Shown piece by piece: positions 17,901-25,290 of a stretch of 49,122 bases of DNA. The stretch is from Pseudomonas syringae pv. cilantro. GTDB lineage: Bacteria > Pseudomonadota > Gammaproteobacteria > Pseudomonadales > Pseudomonadaceae. Made by a program: the position numbers and the translations under genes. Where the stretch lies: NCBI RefSeq assembly GCF_001293775.1, contig NZ_LGLN01000086.1, positions 49,025 through 98,146 on the forward strand. Reading direction: 5' to 3'. Every line of letters begins with the position of its first letter. Position 1 is the stretch's first letter. The notes beneath the pieces were generated by a model. It was not told where the DNA came from and did not search any database. It saw nothing but the letters and a program-made list of their open reading frames with translations.

Positions 17901-18074
17901 GCATTCCTGTGCCACATCCCGCGCAGCAAGGGCGGCAGGTGACTGCAGGTTGATCGGGTTGAGGCGGAAGTAATCGCTGATCGAAAAGTCCTCGCGCACC
18001 CGCGCCCAGAACTCTGCGTCAGGGTCACCATTGTTATCGTCAACGTCGTAATGTGCTGCAAATTCATCGTCCAT
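14955..18074 (-). CDS. DUF6543-type toxin with C-terminal TcdA/TcdB-like (GT44) glycosyltransferase domain
   Basis: This is a 1039-residue protein. The N-terminal and central parts align by eye with the neighbouring toxin: the FWQAHADDY block, the hydrophobic hairpin with DAAVNGRTLDERQAG, and the GVY/IYPL beta module. From about residue 750 it is a clostridial-glucosyltransferase-like domain. W764 lies in HHIWLGE; D854 and R857 lie in AAASDILRY; D870-C871-D872 lies in GGIYLDCDD. The D-to-DxD spacing of 16 residues equals that of TcdB D270/D286. These residues bind UDP-sugar and metal, so it should be active. TcdA/TcdB modify host Rho GTPases; the target here is unknown. The ATG at 18074 (AAGG upstream) was chosen over a 56-codon longer frame. 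No signal peptide, hrp box or immunity gene was seen. Confidence 0.85.
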   Translation of the reverse strand: MDDEFAAHYDVDDNNGDPDAEFWARVREDFSISDYFRLNPINLQSPAALAARDVAQECQSRWGVEIDPDDTLIATLYIEDPKLYPAPHRANLAHSMTLTEALLRNWQQKGNGDWFDHLGHLQPHSDDGFNCQVVDEKLPSYDCVAYEAVYRKSDPQHYDSTTQLRLTAEAFKQYIWDHNLQAGYLAYLKQFWQAHADDYNLMLKAGLFRAAWLQAEENTLKAEHKDMVLEALGLPADQGWQQLSFDAFVAAPISTRVTISELQVHGYSAVDIMVIRSADSPTVLLYIPGNSSPIHTFANADALKDWVALMCKDPGKRRSFEGHFNAADDVDGFFYSGVATALRGFAVYPKLLDAATGAWNPRKQVQFGEPLQPWPFSHFKDRIKAKSEADALQKIRNHDDYWKEEVSSGLSECVSVLGGVAIVFPELIPVIAGLSLALVGLGVDAAVNGRTLDERQAGLGRIAFGVLNALPILAEEGAAVEAGAETGLIDEAGGGYEVSGPTTPIDPAVEIEPIPAFREEPPALRSLDFKMRRLLRALEAPQELPGLASGEVAGIYPLQGKSYIELHDQAFRVEWVPQEKQYRIRSDSDPRVWGPYVKTIDTGYWDLDLRLGLRGGESFDGSRLPPTSEADSAVVAVMPDEPAIKVQRWGPKVQVELPLDQIMVENVLSQAKGTVVEKYFIQIEGVRKGVYYDADIPCWRTDPSSSGLVWLDRNGVWSNGSADAFRKVEARLPQSRRFEIYAFPRVPTLPADAEPVSRVVHHIWLGERMPGDNLLQKMLDNMRTSPDLRFELHIDINHPTAHQQLLDYFSEHPQMHISRLKEEPFFPAFLSGENGEAFNYFMHSDNRNYAAASDILRYRLINEYGGIYLDCDDIIDVPFARTPLKAGPNDVLLGRRLDAPQLSYSGPGNSHFASHPDNPVLKRMLKEINTRFQNEKQTNKAFFSTRRPFIDHSSEALRSASRDRMTPYMTRISDLTGPKLMSDVLRKLRPDYFDLLERSYLPVDEVLSVLYIEHLNEAVDFYFPFKGRAKITPGSENGW

Positions 18075-18222
18075 GATGAGAAACCTTATTAACGGCTGAA
18101 GACCCGACATTAGGGAACATGAACGCTTGGTCTGCGGTATATAGGTATAAGTCAGCCGCTGGATTGCAACCAATCGTGAGCCCAGGAGTGCCGGTCTGGG
18201 GTCAGTCGCTCGAAATTGCACT

Positions 18223-18252
18223 TTGACAGCCAAGCAATTCAACAGGTTAAAT
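18223..18252 (+). promoter_or_regulatory. Candidate promoter of the antiporter gene
   Basis: A perfect -35 TTGACA (18223-18228) is followed after 18 bases by TTAAAT (18247-18252), which is 4/6 to the -10 consensus. It lies in the 251-bp divergent spacer between the glycosyltransferase toxin and the antiporter. No GGAACC...CCAC hrp-box pair was found in either orientation of this spacer. Confidence 0.45.
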
Positions 18253-18325
18253 CGCTTGGCACGCGGACTGCATGGTCAGTTCTCGCTCTTTTCGCTTCAC
18301 TTTCGTTTTCTACGGAGTACCGCCC

Positions 18326-20068
18326 TTGGACGCCACCACCATCAACAGCCTGTTCCTGATCGGCGCGTTGCTGGTAGCCGCAAGCATCCTGGTCAGTTCT
18401 CTTTCGTCGCGCCTCGGCATCCCGATTCTGGTCATCATCCTCGCCGTGGGCATGGTGGCAGGCGTCGATGGCGGCGGGATCATCTTCGACAACTACGCTG
18501 CTGCCTATCTGGTCGGCAACCTGGCACTGGCAGTGATTCTGCTCGACGGCGGCCTGCGCACGCGGGTGTCCAGTTTTCGGGTGGCGCTGTGGCCAGCCTT
18601 GTCGCTGGCAACGGTCGGCGTACTCATCACCACCGTGCTGACCGGCATGATGGCCGCCTGGTTGTTCAATCTGAGCATCATTCAGGGGATGCTGATCGGC
18701 GCGATCGTCGGTTCCACGGACGCCGCCGCGGTGTTCTCCCTGCTCGGCGGCAAAGGCCTGAACGAGCGGGTGACCGCCAGCCTGGAAATCGAATCGGGCA
18801 GCAACGATCCCATGGCGGTGTTCCTCACCGTAACCCTGATCGCCATGATTGCCAGCGGCCAGACCGGCTTGCATTGGGGGCTGCTGGGGCATCTCATTCA
18901 GGAATTCGGCATCGGCAGTTTCATTGGCCTGGGCGGCGGCTGGATTCTGTTGCAACTGGTCAACCGCATCAATCTAGCCGCGGGTCTGTACCCGATTCTG
19001 GTGATTGCCGGCGGTCTGGTGATCTTCGCGCTGACCAACGCCATCCACGGCAGCGGCTTCCTCGCTGTTTATCTGTGCGGTCTGGTACTCGGCAACCGGC
19101 CGATCCGCAGCCGCCACGGCATCCTGCATATGCTCGACGGCATGGCCTGGTTGGCGCAGATCGGCATGTTTCTGGTGCTGGGCCTGCTGGTCACGCCCCA
19201 CGACCTGTTGCCGATCGCGATACCGGCTCTGATCCTGGCGCTGTGGATGATCCTGGTCGCACGGCCGCTGTCGGTGATGGTCGGGCTGCTGCCGTTCAAG
19301 GCATTCCATGGCCGCGAGAAGGCCTTCATCGCCTGGGTCGGCCTGCGCGGTGCGGTGCCGATCATTCTCGCGGTGTTCCCGCTGATGGCCGGGCTGCCCA
19401 ATGCGCAGCTGTATTTCAACCTGGCGTTCTTTATCGTGCTGGTCTCGCTGTTGCTGCAAGGCACCAGCTTGCCGTGGATGGCCAAGCTGCTCAAGGTCAC
19501 GGTTCCGCCTGATCCGGCGCCCATTTCCCGGGCCGCGCTGGAAGTGCATGTCACCAGCGAGTGGGAGCTGTTCGTTTACCGCCTGGGCGCCGAAAAGTGG
19601 TGCATCGGCGCGGCGCTACGCGAGTTGAAAATGCCCGAGGGCACGCGTATCGCGGCGTTGTTCCGCGGCCAGCAACTGCTCCACCCGTCCGGCAGTACAA
19701 CCCTGGAAGTCGGCGACCTGCTGTGTGTGATCGGCCATGAACATGACCTTCCGGCGCTGGGCAAACTGTTCAGCCAGGCCCCGCAACGTGGCCTGGACCT
19801 GCGTTTCTTCGGCGATTTCGTCCTCGAAGGCGACGCGCGACTGGGTGAAGTCGCGGCGCTGTATGGCCTGAAACTCGACGGCATTGACCCGAATATGCCG
19901 CTCAGTCAGTTCATCGTGCAGAAAAACCGTGGCGAGCCGGTGGTGGGCGACCAGATTGAATGGAATGGAACTATTTGGACCGTTGCAGTGATGGACGGGA
20001 ACAAGATCCAGAAAGTCGGCGTCAAATTCCCCGAAGGAACCCGCCCGACTCCCGGACTGTTCCTTTAA
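18326..20068 (+). CDS. nhaP2: CvrA/NhaP2-type K+(Na+)/H+ antiporter
   Basis: This 580-residue inner-membrane protein has a CPA1 antiporter domain of about 12 helices (residues 1-390; GSTDAAAVFSLL, ESGSNDP and RGAVPIILA motifs). A cytoplasmic TrkA_C-like domain (about 400-490) and a C-terminal CorC-type domain follow. This is the layout of E. coli CvrA/NhaP2 (578 residues). It exports K+ or Na+ for H+ and adjusts cell volume and ion balance. The start is the TTG at 18326, with GGAG at 18314-18317 eight bases upstream; the longer frame has no such signal and would exceed the family length. The mechanosensitive channel gene begins 24 bp after its stop, so an osmotic-response operon is likely. 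Confidence 0.9.
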   Translation: MDATTINSLFLIGALLVAASILVSSLSSRLGIPILVIILAVGMVAGVDGGGIIFDNYAAAYLVGNLALAVILLDGGLRTRVSSFRVALWPALSLATVGVLITTVLTGMMAAWLFNLSIIQGMLIGAIVGSTDAAAVFSLLGGKGLNERVTASLEIESGSNDPMAVFLTVTLIAMIASGQTGLHWGLLGHLIQEFGIGSFIGLGGGWILLQLVNRINLAAGLYPILVIAGGLVIFALTNAIHGSGFLAVYLCGLVLGNRPIRSRHGILHMLDGMAWLAQIGMFLVLGLLVTPHDLLPIAIPALILALWMILVARPLSVMVGLLPFKAFHGREKAFIAWVGLRGAVPIILAVFPLMAGLPNAQLYFNLAFFIVLVSLLLQGTSLPWMAKLLKVTVPPDPAPISRAALEVHVTSEWELFVYRLGAEKWCIGAALRELKMPEGTRIAALFRGQQLLHPSGSTTLEVGDLLCVIGHEHDLPALGKLFSQAPQRGLDLRFFGDFVLEGDARLGEVAALYGLKLDGIDPNMPLSQFIVQKNRGEPVVGDQIEWNGTIWTVAVMDGNKIQKVGVKFPEGTRPTPGLFL

Positions 20069-20091
20069 ACTGCCAATCCACACGTACCATC

Positions 20092-23000
20092 ATGCGACCG
20101 GTGTCTATGTTTTCCCTGCGTTCCATTTGTGCTGCCGCACTGTTTGCGCTCTGTCTGTCTACGTTCCCGGCGCTGGCCGCCGACCCGCCCACCGCTCAGT
20201 CGGTACAGCAAAGCCTTGACAAGATTGCCGACCGCAAGCTGTCGGATGCCGATCAGAAGGCCTTGCAGCAGGTGCTCGAGCAAACGCTCGGATTCCTGAC
20301 CAGCAAGGAAGACAGCGAGCAAAAGCTCAAGGCACTCAAGCAACAGCTCAACGAAGCGCCCAAACAGACCGCCGAGAACCAGCGCGAGCTGGCCCGTCTG
20401 AAGGAAAGCAAGGTCGTGCCTGTCGCGCAACGTTACGGCGGCCTCGACGTGCCGCAGCTGGAGCAACTGCTCAGCCAGCGCAGCACCCAGCAAAGCGACC
20501 TGCAGAAAGAACTCAACGACGCCAACAGCCTGACCATCACCGCTCAGACCCGGCCGGAGCGAGCGCAGGCTGAAATCAGCGCCAACCAGACGCGCATCCA
20601 GCAGATCAACAATATCCTCAAGAGCGGCAAGGATAACGGCAAGACCCTTAACGCTGACCAGCGCAACCTGCTCAATGCCGAACTGGCGTCGATCAACGCG
20701 TTGAACCTGCTGCGTCGCCAGGAGCTGGCCGGCAACAGCCAGTTGCAGGACCTGGGCGGTAGCCAGCATGACCTGCTGACGGAGAAAATCACCCGCCAGG
20801 AACAGGAAATTCAGGACCTGCAAACCCTGATCAACGACAAGCGCCGCGCCCAGTCGCAGAAAACCGTGGCCGAACTGTCGCTTGAAGCGCAGAAGTCCGG
20901 CGGCAGCAGCCTGCTGGCGACCGAAAGCGCTGAAAACCTCAAACTCTCCGACTACCTGCTGCGCGGCACCGATCGTCTCAACGAACTGACCCAGCAAAAT
21001 CTCAAGACCAAACAGCAGCTCGACAACCTGACCCAGACCGATCAGGCCTTGAGCGAGCAGATCAACGTCCTGAGCGGCAGCCTGCTGCTGTCGAAGATTC
21101 TCTACAAACAGAAGCAGTCCCTGCCGCATCTGGAACTGGACAAAGGCCTGGCCGACGAAATCGCCAACATCCGTCTGTATCAGTTCGATATCAATCAGAA
21201 GCGCGAGCAGATGAGCACGCCGAACGCTTACGTCGAACGCCTGCTGGCCACGCAACCGCCCGAGAACGTCACGCCGCAACTGCGCAAGACCCTGCTGGAT
21301 CTGGCGATTACCCGCAGCGACCTGCTGGAGCGCCTGAACCGCGAACTGAGCGCGCTGCTCAACGAATCCATCACCCTGCAACTGAACCAGAAACAACTGA
21401 CCAGCACCGCGCAGGGCCTGCGTGCCACGCTGGACGAGCAGATGTTCTGGATTCCCAGCAACAAGCCGCTGGATCTCGAGTGGTTCCAGAACATCTGGCC
21501 GCGCCTGGAAAAACAGGTCGCCACCCTGCCCTGGACGTCGAGCCTCAGCGAGCTGTCGGACGGCCTGACCCAGCGGCCCTTGCTGTTTCTGCCGCTGTTG
21601 CTGCTGATCGGCGTGCTGACCTGGCGGCGCAAGGCGCTGTACCAGAAGCTCAACCGGCTGCATGCCGACATCGGCCACTTCAAGCGTGACAGCCAGTGGA
21701 AAACACCACTGGCCCTGCTGATCAACGTGTTGCTGGCGATGCCGGTCGCGCTGGGGCTGGCGCTGTGCGGCTACGCCCTGCAAATCGACGCACGCGGGCA
21801 AAACGCCAACCTGGGCGAGGCCTTGCTGCAAATCGCCCTGGCCTGGCTGGTGTTTTATACCGCCTATCGTGTGCTGGCGCCGCAAGGCGTCGCGCAACTG
21901 CACTTCCGCTGGGAGACGGCGCAGGTCGCCTTCCTGCGTGGCTGGATTCGTCGTTTGGGCCTGGTGGTGCTGGCGCTGGTGGCCGTGGTCGCAGTTGCCG
22001 AACACCAGCCTGCGGCACTGGCCGACGATGTACTGGGGATCGGCGTGGTATTGACCTGTTACGCGCTGATGACCTGGCTGCTCGGCCGCCTGCTGATCTC
22101 AAGCCCCACGCACCACAACGCTTCGCTGTTCCGCAAGGCCATCGGTGTGGCGTTCACGGCATTGCCTGTGGCGCTGTTTCTGGCGGTGTGCTTCGGTTAT
22201 TACTACACCGCGCTCAAGCTCAGCGACCGGCTGATCGACACGCTGTACCTGATGATGATCTGGCTGATGGTCGAAGCGACCTTCGTCCGTGGCCTTGGCG
22301 TCGCGGCACGGCGCCTGGCCTATCAGCGCGCACTGGCCAAACGTCAGGCGGCGAGAGAAAGCGGCGACAGCGATATTCCGGTCGAAGAGCCGAAACTGGA
22401 CATCGAACAGGTCAACCAGCAGTCGCTGCGCCTGATTCGACTGGCCTTGCTGGCCGGTTTCGTCGGCGCGCTGTATCTGGTCTGGGCCGAACTGATCACC
22501 GTATTCGCCTACCTCGACAACATCATCCTTTACGAATACACCAGTGGCGCCGGCGCCAACATGAGCATGGTGCCGATCAGCCTGAGCGATTTCCTGGGCG
22601 CCGGTGTGATCATCGTTATCACCTTCGTGCTGGCGGGCAACCTGCCCGGCCTGCTCGAAGTGCTGGTGCTGTCACGCATGAACCTTGCGCAGGGCAGCGC
22701 CTACGCCACGACCACGCTGCTGTCCTACACCATCGCCGGCATCGGTTTTGTGACCACGCTGTCGACGCTGGGCGTGAGCTGGGACAAGTTGCAATGGCTG
22801 GTCGCCGCGTTGTCGGTCGGTCTGGGTTTCGGCATGCAGGAGATCTTCGCCAATTTCATCTCCGGGATTATGATCCTCTTCGAACGTCCGGTACGGATCG
22901 GCGACACCATCACCATTGGCGCGCTGTCGGGTACGGTCAGCAAGATTCGCATTCGCGCCACGACCATCACCGACTTTGACCGCAAGGACATCATTGTCCC

Positions 23001-23496
23001 GAACAAAACCTTCATCACCGGCCAGTTGATCAACTGGTCGCTGACCGACACCGTGACCCGCGTGACGCTCAAGCTGGGCGTGGATTACGGCTCGGACCTG
23101 GAACTGGTGCGCTCCCTGCTGCTGCAAGCCGCACGAGAAAACCCCCGGGTACTCAAGGACCCTGAGCCCATCGTCTACTTCCTGAACTTCGGCGAAAGCA
23201 CCCTCGACCACGAACTGCGCATGCACGTACGCGATCTGGGCGACCGCAACCCGGTGCTGGATGAGATCAACCGCTTCATCAATCGCGAGTTCAAGAAGCA
23301 GCACATCAACATCTCGTTCCGCCAGATGGAGATCTACCTCAAGAACACCCAGGGCCTGGAATACAAACTGGTGCCCGCCGAGCCGAGCGACAAGAACGGT
23401 GCGCCGACCGGGCAAACGACGCTGCAACCGGTGGACACCAAAGTGGCCCCGGCGACCAAAGATGCGCCAGAGCCGCCGGAGTTGCGGCTGGATTGA
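20092..23496 (+). CDS. mscK: Large MscS-family mechanosensitive channel (MscK/KefA type)
   Basis: This is an about 1134-residue protein. It has an N-terminal signal peptide (cleavage near ALA-AD, residues 29-31) and a long periplasmic coiled-coil region to about residue 470. Several membrane helices (about 515-900) follow, then the MscS pore and beta domain: GLGFGMQEIFANFISGIMILFERP, GDTITIG, and DIIVPNKTFIT. MscK of E. coli is 1120 residues. It opens on membrane tension to release solutes; E. coli MscK also responds to K+, which fits the upstream K+/H+ antiporter. The start is uncertain: ATG 20092, GTG 20101 or ATG 20107, none with a strong ribosome binding site. Confidence 0.9.
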   Translation: MRPVSMFSLRSICAAALFALCLSTFPALAADPPTAQSVQQSLDKIADRKLSDADQKALQQVLEQTLGFLTSKEDSEQKLKALKQQLNEAPKQTAENQRELARLKESKVVPVAQRYGGLDVPQLEQLLSQRSTQQSDLQKELNDANSLTITAQTRPERAQAEISANQTRIQQINNILKSGKDNGKTLNADQRNLLNAELASINALNLLRRQELAGNSQLQDLGGSQHDLLTEKITRQEQEIQDLQTLINDKRRAQSQKTVAELSLEAQKSGGSSLLATESAENLKLSDYLLRGTDRLNELTQQNLKTKQQLDNLTQTDQALSEQINVLSGSLLLSKILYKQKQSLPHLELDKGLADEIANIRLYQFDINQKREQMSTPNAYVERLLATQPPENVTPQLRKTLLDLAITRSDLLERLNRELSALLNESITLQLNQKQLTSTAQGLRATLDEQMFWIPSNKPLDLEWFQNIWPRLEKQVATLPWTSSLSELSDGLTQRPLLFLPLLLLIGVLTWRRKALYQKLNRLHADIGHFKRDSQWKTPLALLINVLLAMPVALGLALCGYALQIDARGQNANLGEALLQIALAWLVFYTAYRVLAPQGVAQLHFRWETAQVAFLRGWIRRLGLVVLALVAVVAVAEHQPAALADDVLGIGVVLTCYALMTWLLGRLLISSPTHHNASLFRKAIGVAFTALPVALFLAVCFGYYYTALKLSDRLIDTLYLMMIWLMVEATFVRGLGVAARRLAYQRALAKRQAARESGDSDIPVEEPKLDIEQVNQQSLRLIRLALLAGFVGALYLVWAELITVFAYLDNIILYEYTSGAGANMSMVPISLSDFLGAGVIIVITFVLAGNLPGLLEVLVLSRMNLAQGSAYATTTLLSYTIAGIGFVTTLSTLGVSWDKLQWLVAALSVGLGFGMQEIFANFISGIMILFERPVRIGDTITIGALSGTVSKIRIRATTITDFDRKDIIVPNKTFITGQLINWSLTDTVTRVTLKLGVDYGSDLELVRSLLLQAARENPRVLKDPEPIVYFLNFGESTLDHELRMHVRDLGDRNPVLDEINRFINREFKKQHINISFRQMEIYLKNTQGLEYKLVPAEPSDKNGAPTGQTTLQPVDTKVAPATKDAPEPPELRLD

Positions 23497-23506
23497 GAAG
23501 ACTGAC

Positions 23507-23546
23507 AGTGTGCGTCGACCGGGCTACCGCCCGTTCGACGCGCACT
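23507..23546. terminator. Long hairpin between convergent mscK and biotin carboxylase genes
   Basis: The 17-base arms (23507-23523 and 23530-23546) pair with one G-T wobble and one mismatch around a 6-base loop. It begins 10 bp after the mscK stop and ends 10 bp before the stop of the convergent gene. There is no T-run, so it may be a Rho-aided terminator or an mRNA-end stabiliser for both genes. Confidence 0.6.
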
Positions 23547-23556
23547 AGCGATTAAA

Positions 23557-25290
23557 TCAGGCCTCAACCCGCCCAATCACCACCTTCGCCTCCAGATACC
23601 CTCCAGGCTCCTTGCTGATCTGCACGCTTCCGGCACACGGTGCCAGTATCGTTGTTTCCATCTTCATCGCCTCCATGATCGCGATCACTTGACCGGCCTC
23701 TACCGTCGCACCGTCTTCAACCGCCCAGGCATGCAGGTTGCCCGCTACCGGGGTCAGGACTGCGCGCGGGTCCGGGGCATCGGCAGCTGGCTGGCTGGCG
23801 TCAGCCGGTGCGGCAGCGTTCAGGCTCATGCCAGCCAGCAGCGCAGCGGGCAGGCCCAGTTCGTGGCGTTTGCCGTCGATTTCGACGAAAGTGCGCAGCA
23901 CGCCGGGATCGACTGGCGCGCTGGTGCGTGGCGCGATAGTGACCTGTTCGGCGAAGTCGGTTTCGATCCAGCGGGTGTGGACGGCGAAGGTGTCGGCAGC
24001 GGTGAAGTCAGCGTGATCCATGACCGCCCGATGGAACGGCAGCACGGTGGCGACGCCTTCCACCTTGAACTCGGCCAGGGCGCGACGGGCGCGGCTGATG
24101 GCCTGTTCGCGGGTTGCGCCGGTGACGATCAGTTTGGCGATCATCGAATCGAAGTTCGGTGATACCCGCGAGCCTTCGGTTACACCGGTGTCCAACCTCA
24201 CGCCCGGCCCGGATGGCGGCTGAAATACGTCGATGCTGCCCGGCGTCGGCAAAAAGCCGTTGCCTGCATCTTCGGCGTTGATGCGGAATTCGAAGCTGTG
24301 GCCGCGCGGTACAGGCGTGCCGTCGAACGACAACGGCAAGCCATCAGCGACGCGCAATTGCTCGATGACCAGATCGATACCGCTGGTTTCTTCGGTGACC
24401 GGGTGCTCCACCTGCAAGCGGGTGTTGACCTCCAGGAACGACAGCGTGCCATCGCCGCTGAGCAAAAATTCCACCGTCCCGGCACCGACATAACAGGCTT
24501 CGGCACACACCGCACGGGCCGATTCGTGGATACGCTGGCGCAACTCATCGTTCAGGTAAGGCGCTGGCGCTTCTTCGATCAACTTCTGGTTACGACGTTG
24601 CAGCGAGCAATCGCGGGTGCCGACAACCACGACCCGACCGTGACGGTCAGCGATGATCTGCGCTTCAATGTGCCGTGGACGGTCCAGAAAGCGCTCGACG
24701 AAGCATTCGCCACGGCCAAACGCCGACACCGCTTCGCGCACTGCGGACTCGTAAAGCTCGGCAACTTCATCGAGCTTCCAGGCGACCTTCAAGCCACGAC
24801 CGCCCCCGCCGAACGCCGCTTTAATGGCAATCGGCAGGCCGTGCTGCTCGGCAAAGGCGATCACTTCAGAGGCGTCGCTCACCGGGTTTTCAGTGCCCGC
24901 CACCAGCGGCGCGCCAACTTTCAGCGCGATACGCCGGGCCTGAACCTTGTCACCCAGGGCGTCGATGGTCGCAGGATCAGGACCGATCCAGGTCAGACCG
25001 GCGTCAATCACCGCACGGGCAAATTCGGCGCGTTCCGAGAGGAAGCCGTAGCCGGGGTGAACCGCGTCGGCACCTGCACGCGCAGCCACCGCCAGCAGTT
25101 TCTCGATGTTCAGGTAGGTGTCGGTCGGGCGCTCGCCCTGCAAGCCATACGCTTCATCGGCCTGGCGCACGTGCAGCGCATCCATGTCGGCATCGGCATA
25201 CACCGCCACCGAAGCGACCCCGTAGTCACGGCAGGCACGGGCAATACGAACGGCAATTTCGCCACGGTTGGCAATCAGAACCTTCTTCAT
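23557..25290 (-). CDS. Biotin carboxylase fused to a biotin carboxyl carrier domain
   Basis: This 577-residue protein has an AccC-like biotin carboxylase (1-445; NRGEIAVRI, AAFGGGGRGLK glycine-rich ATP loop, RDCSLQRR, FLEVNTRLQVEHPVTE). A linker follows, then a biotinyl domain with MEAMKM, where K543 is the biotin site. It carboxylates biotin using ATP and bicarbonate. No ordinary carboxyltransferase subunit is nearby. Instead it is translationally coupled (ATGA overlap, 25287-25290) to a fused PxpB-PxpC/KipI-KipA protein, whose two halves resemble the carboxyltransferase part of urea carboxylase. It is the last gene of the five-gene pxp operon. The housekeeping accC is normally next to accB, so this is a dedicated paralogue. 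Confidence 0.93.
   Translation of the reverse strand: MKKVLIANRGEIAVRIARACRDYGVASVAVYADADMDALHVRQADEAYGLQGERPTDTYLNIEKLLAVAARAGADAVHPGYGFLSERAEFARAVIDAGLTWIGPDPATIDALGDKVQARRIALKVGAPLVAGTENPVSDASEVIAFAEQHGLPIAIKAAFGGGGRGLKVAWKLDEVAELYESAVREAVSAFGRGECFVERFLDRPRHIEAQIIADRHGRVVVVGTRDCSLQRRNQKLIEEAPAPYLNDELRQRIHESARAVCAEACYVGAGTVEFLLSGDGTLSFLEVNTRLQVEHPVTEETSGIDLVIEQLRVADGLPLSFDGTPVPRGHSFEFRINAEDAGNGFLPTPGSIDVFQPPSGPGVRLDTGVTEGSRVSPNFDSMIAKLIVTGATREQAISRARRALAEFKVEGVATVLPFHRAVMDHADFTAADTFAVHTRWIETDFAEQVTIAPRTSAPVDPGVLRTFVEIDGKRHELGLPAALLAGMSLNAAAPADASQPAADAPDPRAVLTPVAGNLHAWAVEDGATVEAGQVIAIMEAMKMETTILAPCAGSVQISKEPGGYLEAKVVIGRVEA

Noticed and set aside
18075..18325. Possible hrp box for type III secretion upstream of the toxins
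   Set aside because: No GGAACC with a CCAC 15-16 bases further on was found on either strand of the spacer.
20065..22005. A 646-codon open frame antisense to the mechanosensitive channel gene
   Set aside because: Low-complexity Gln/Leu/Arg-rich shadow of the coiled-coil coding region on the other strand.
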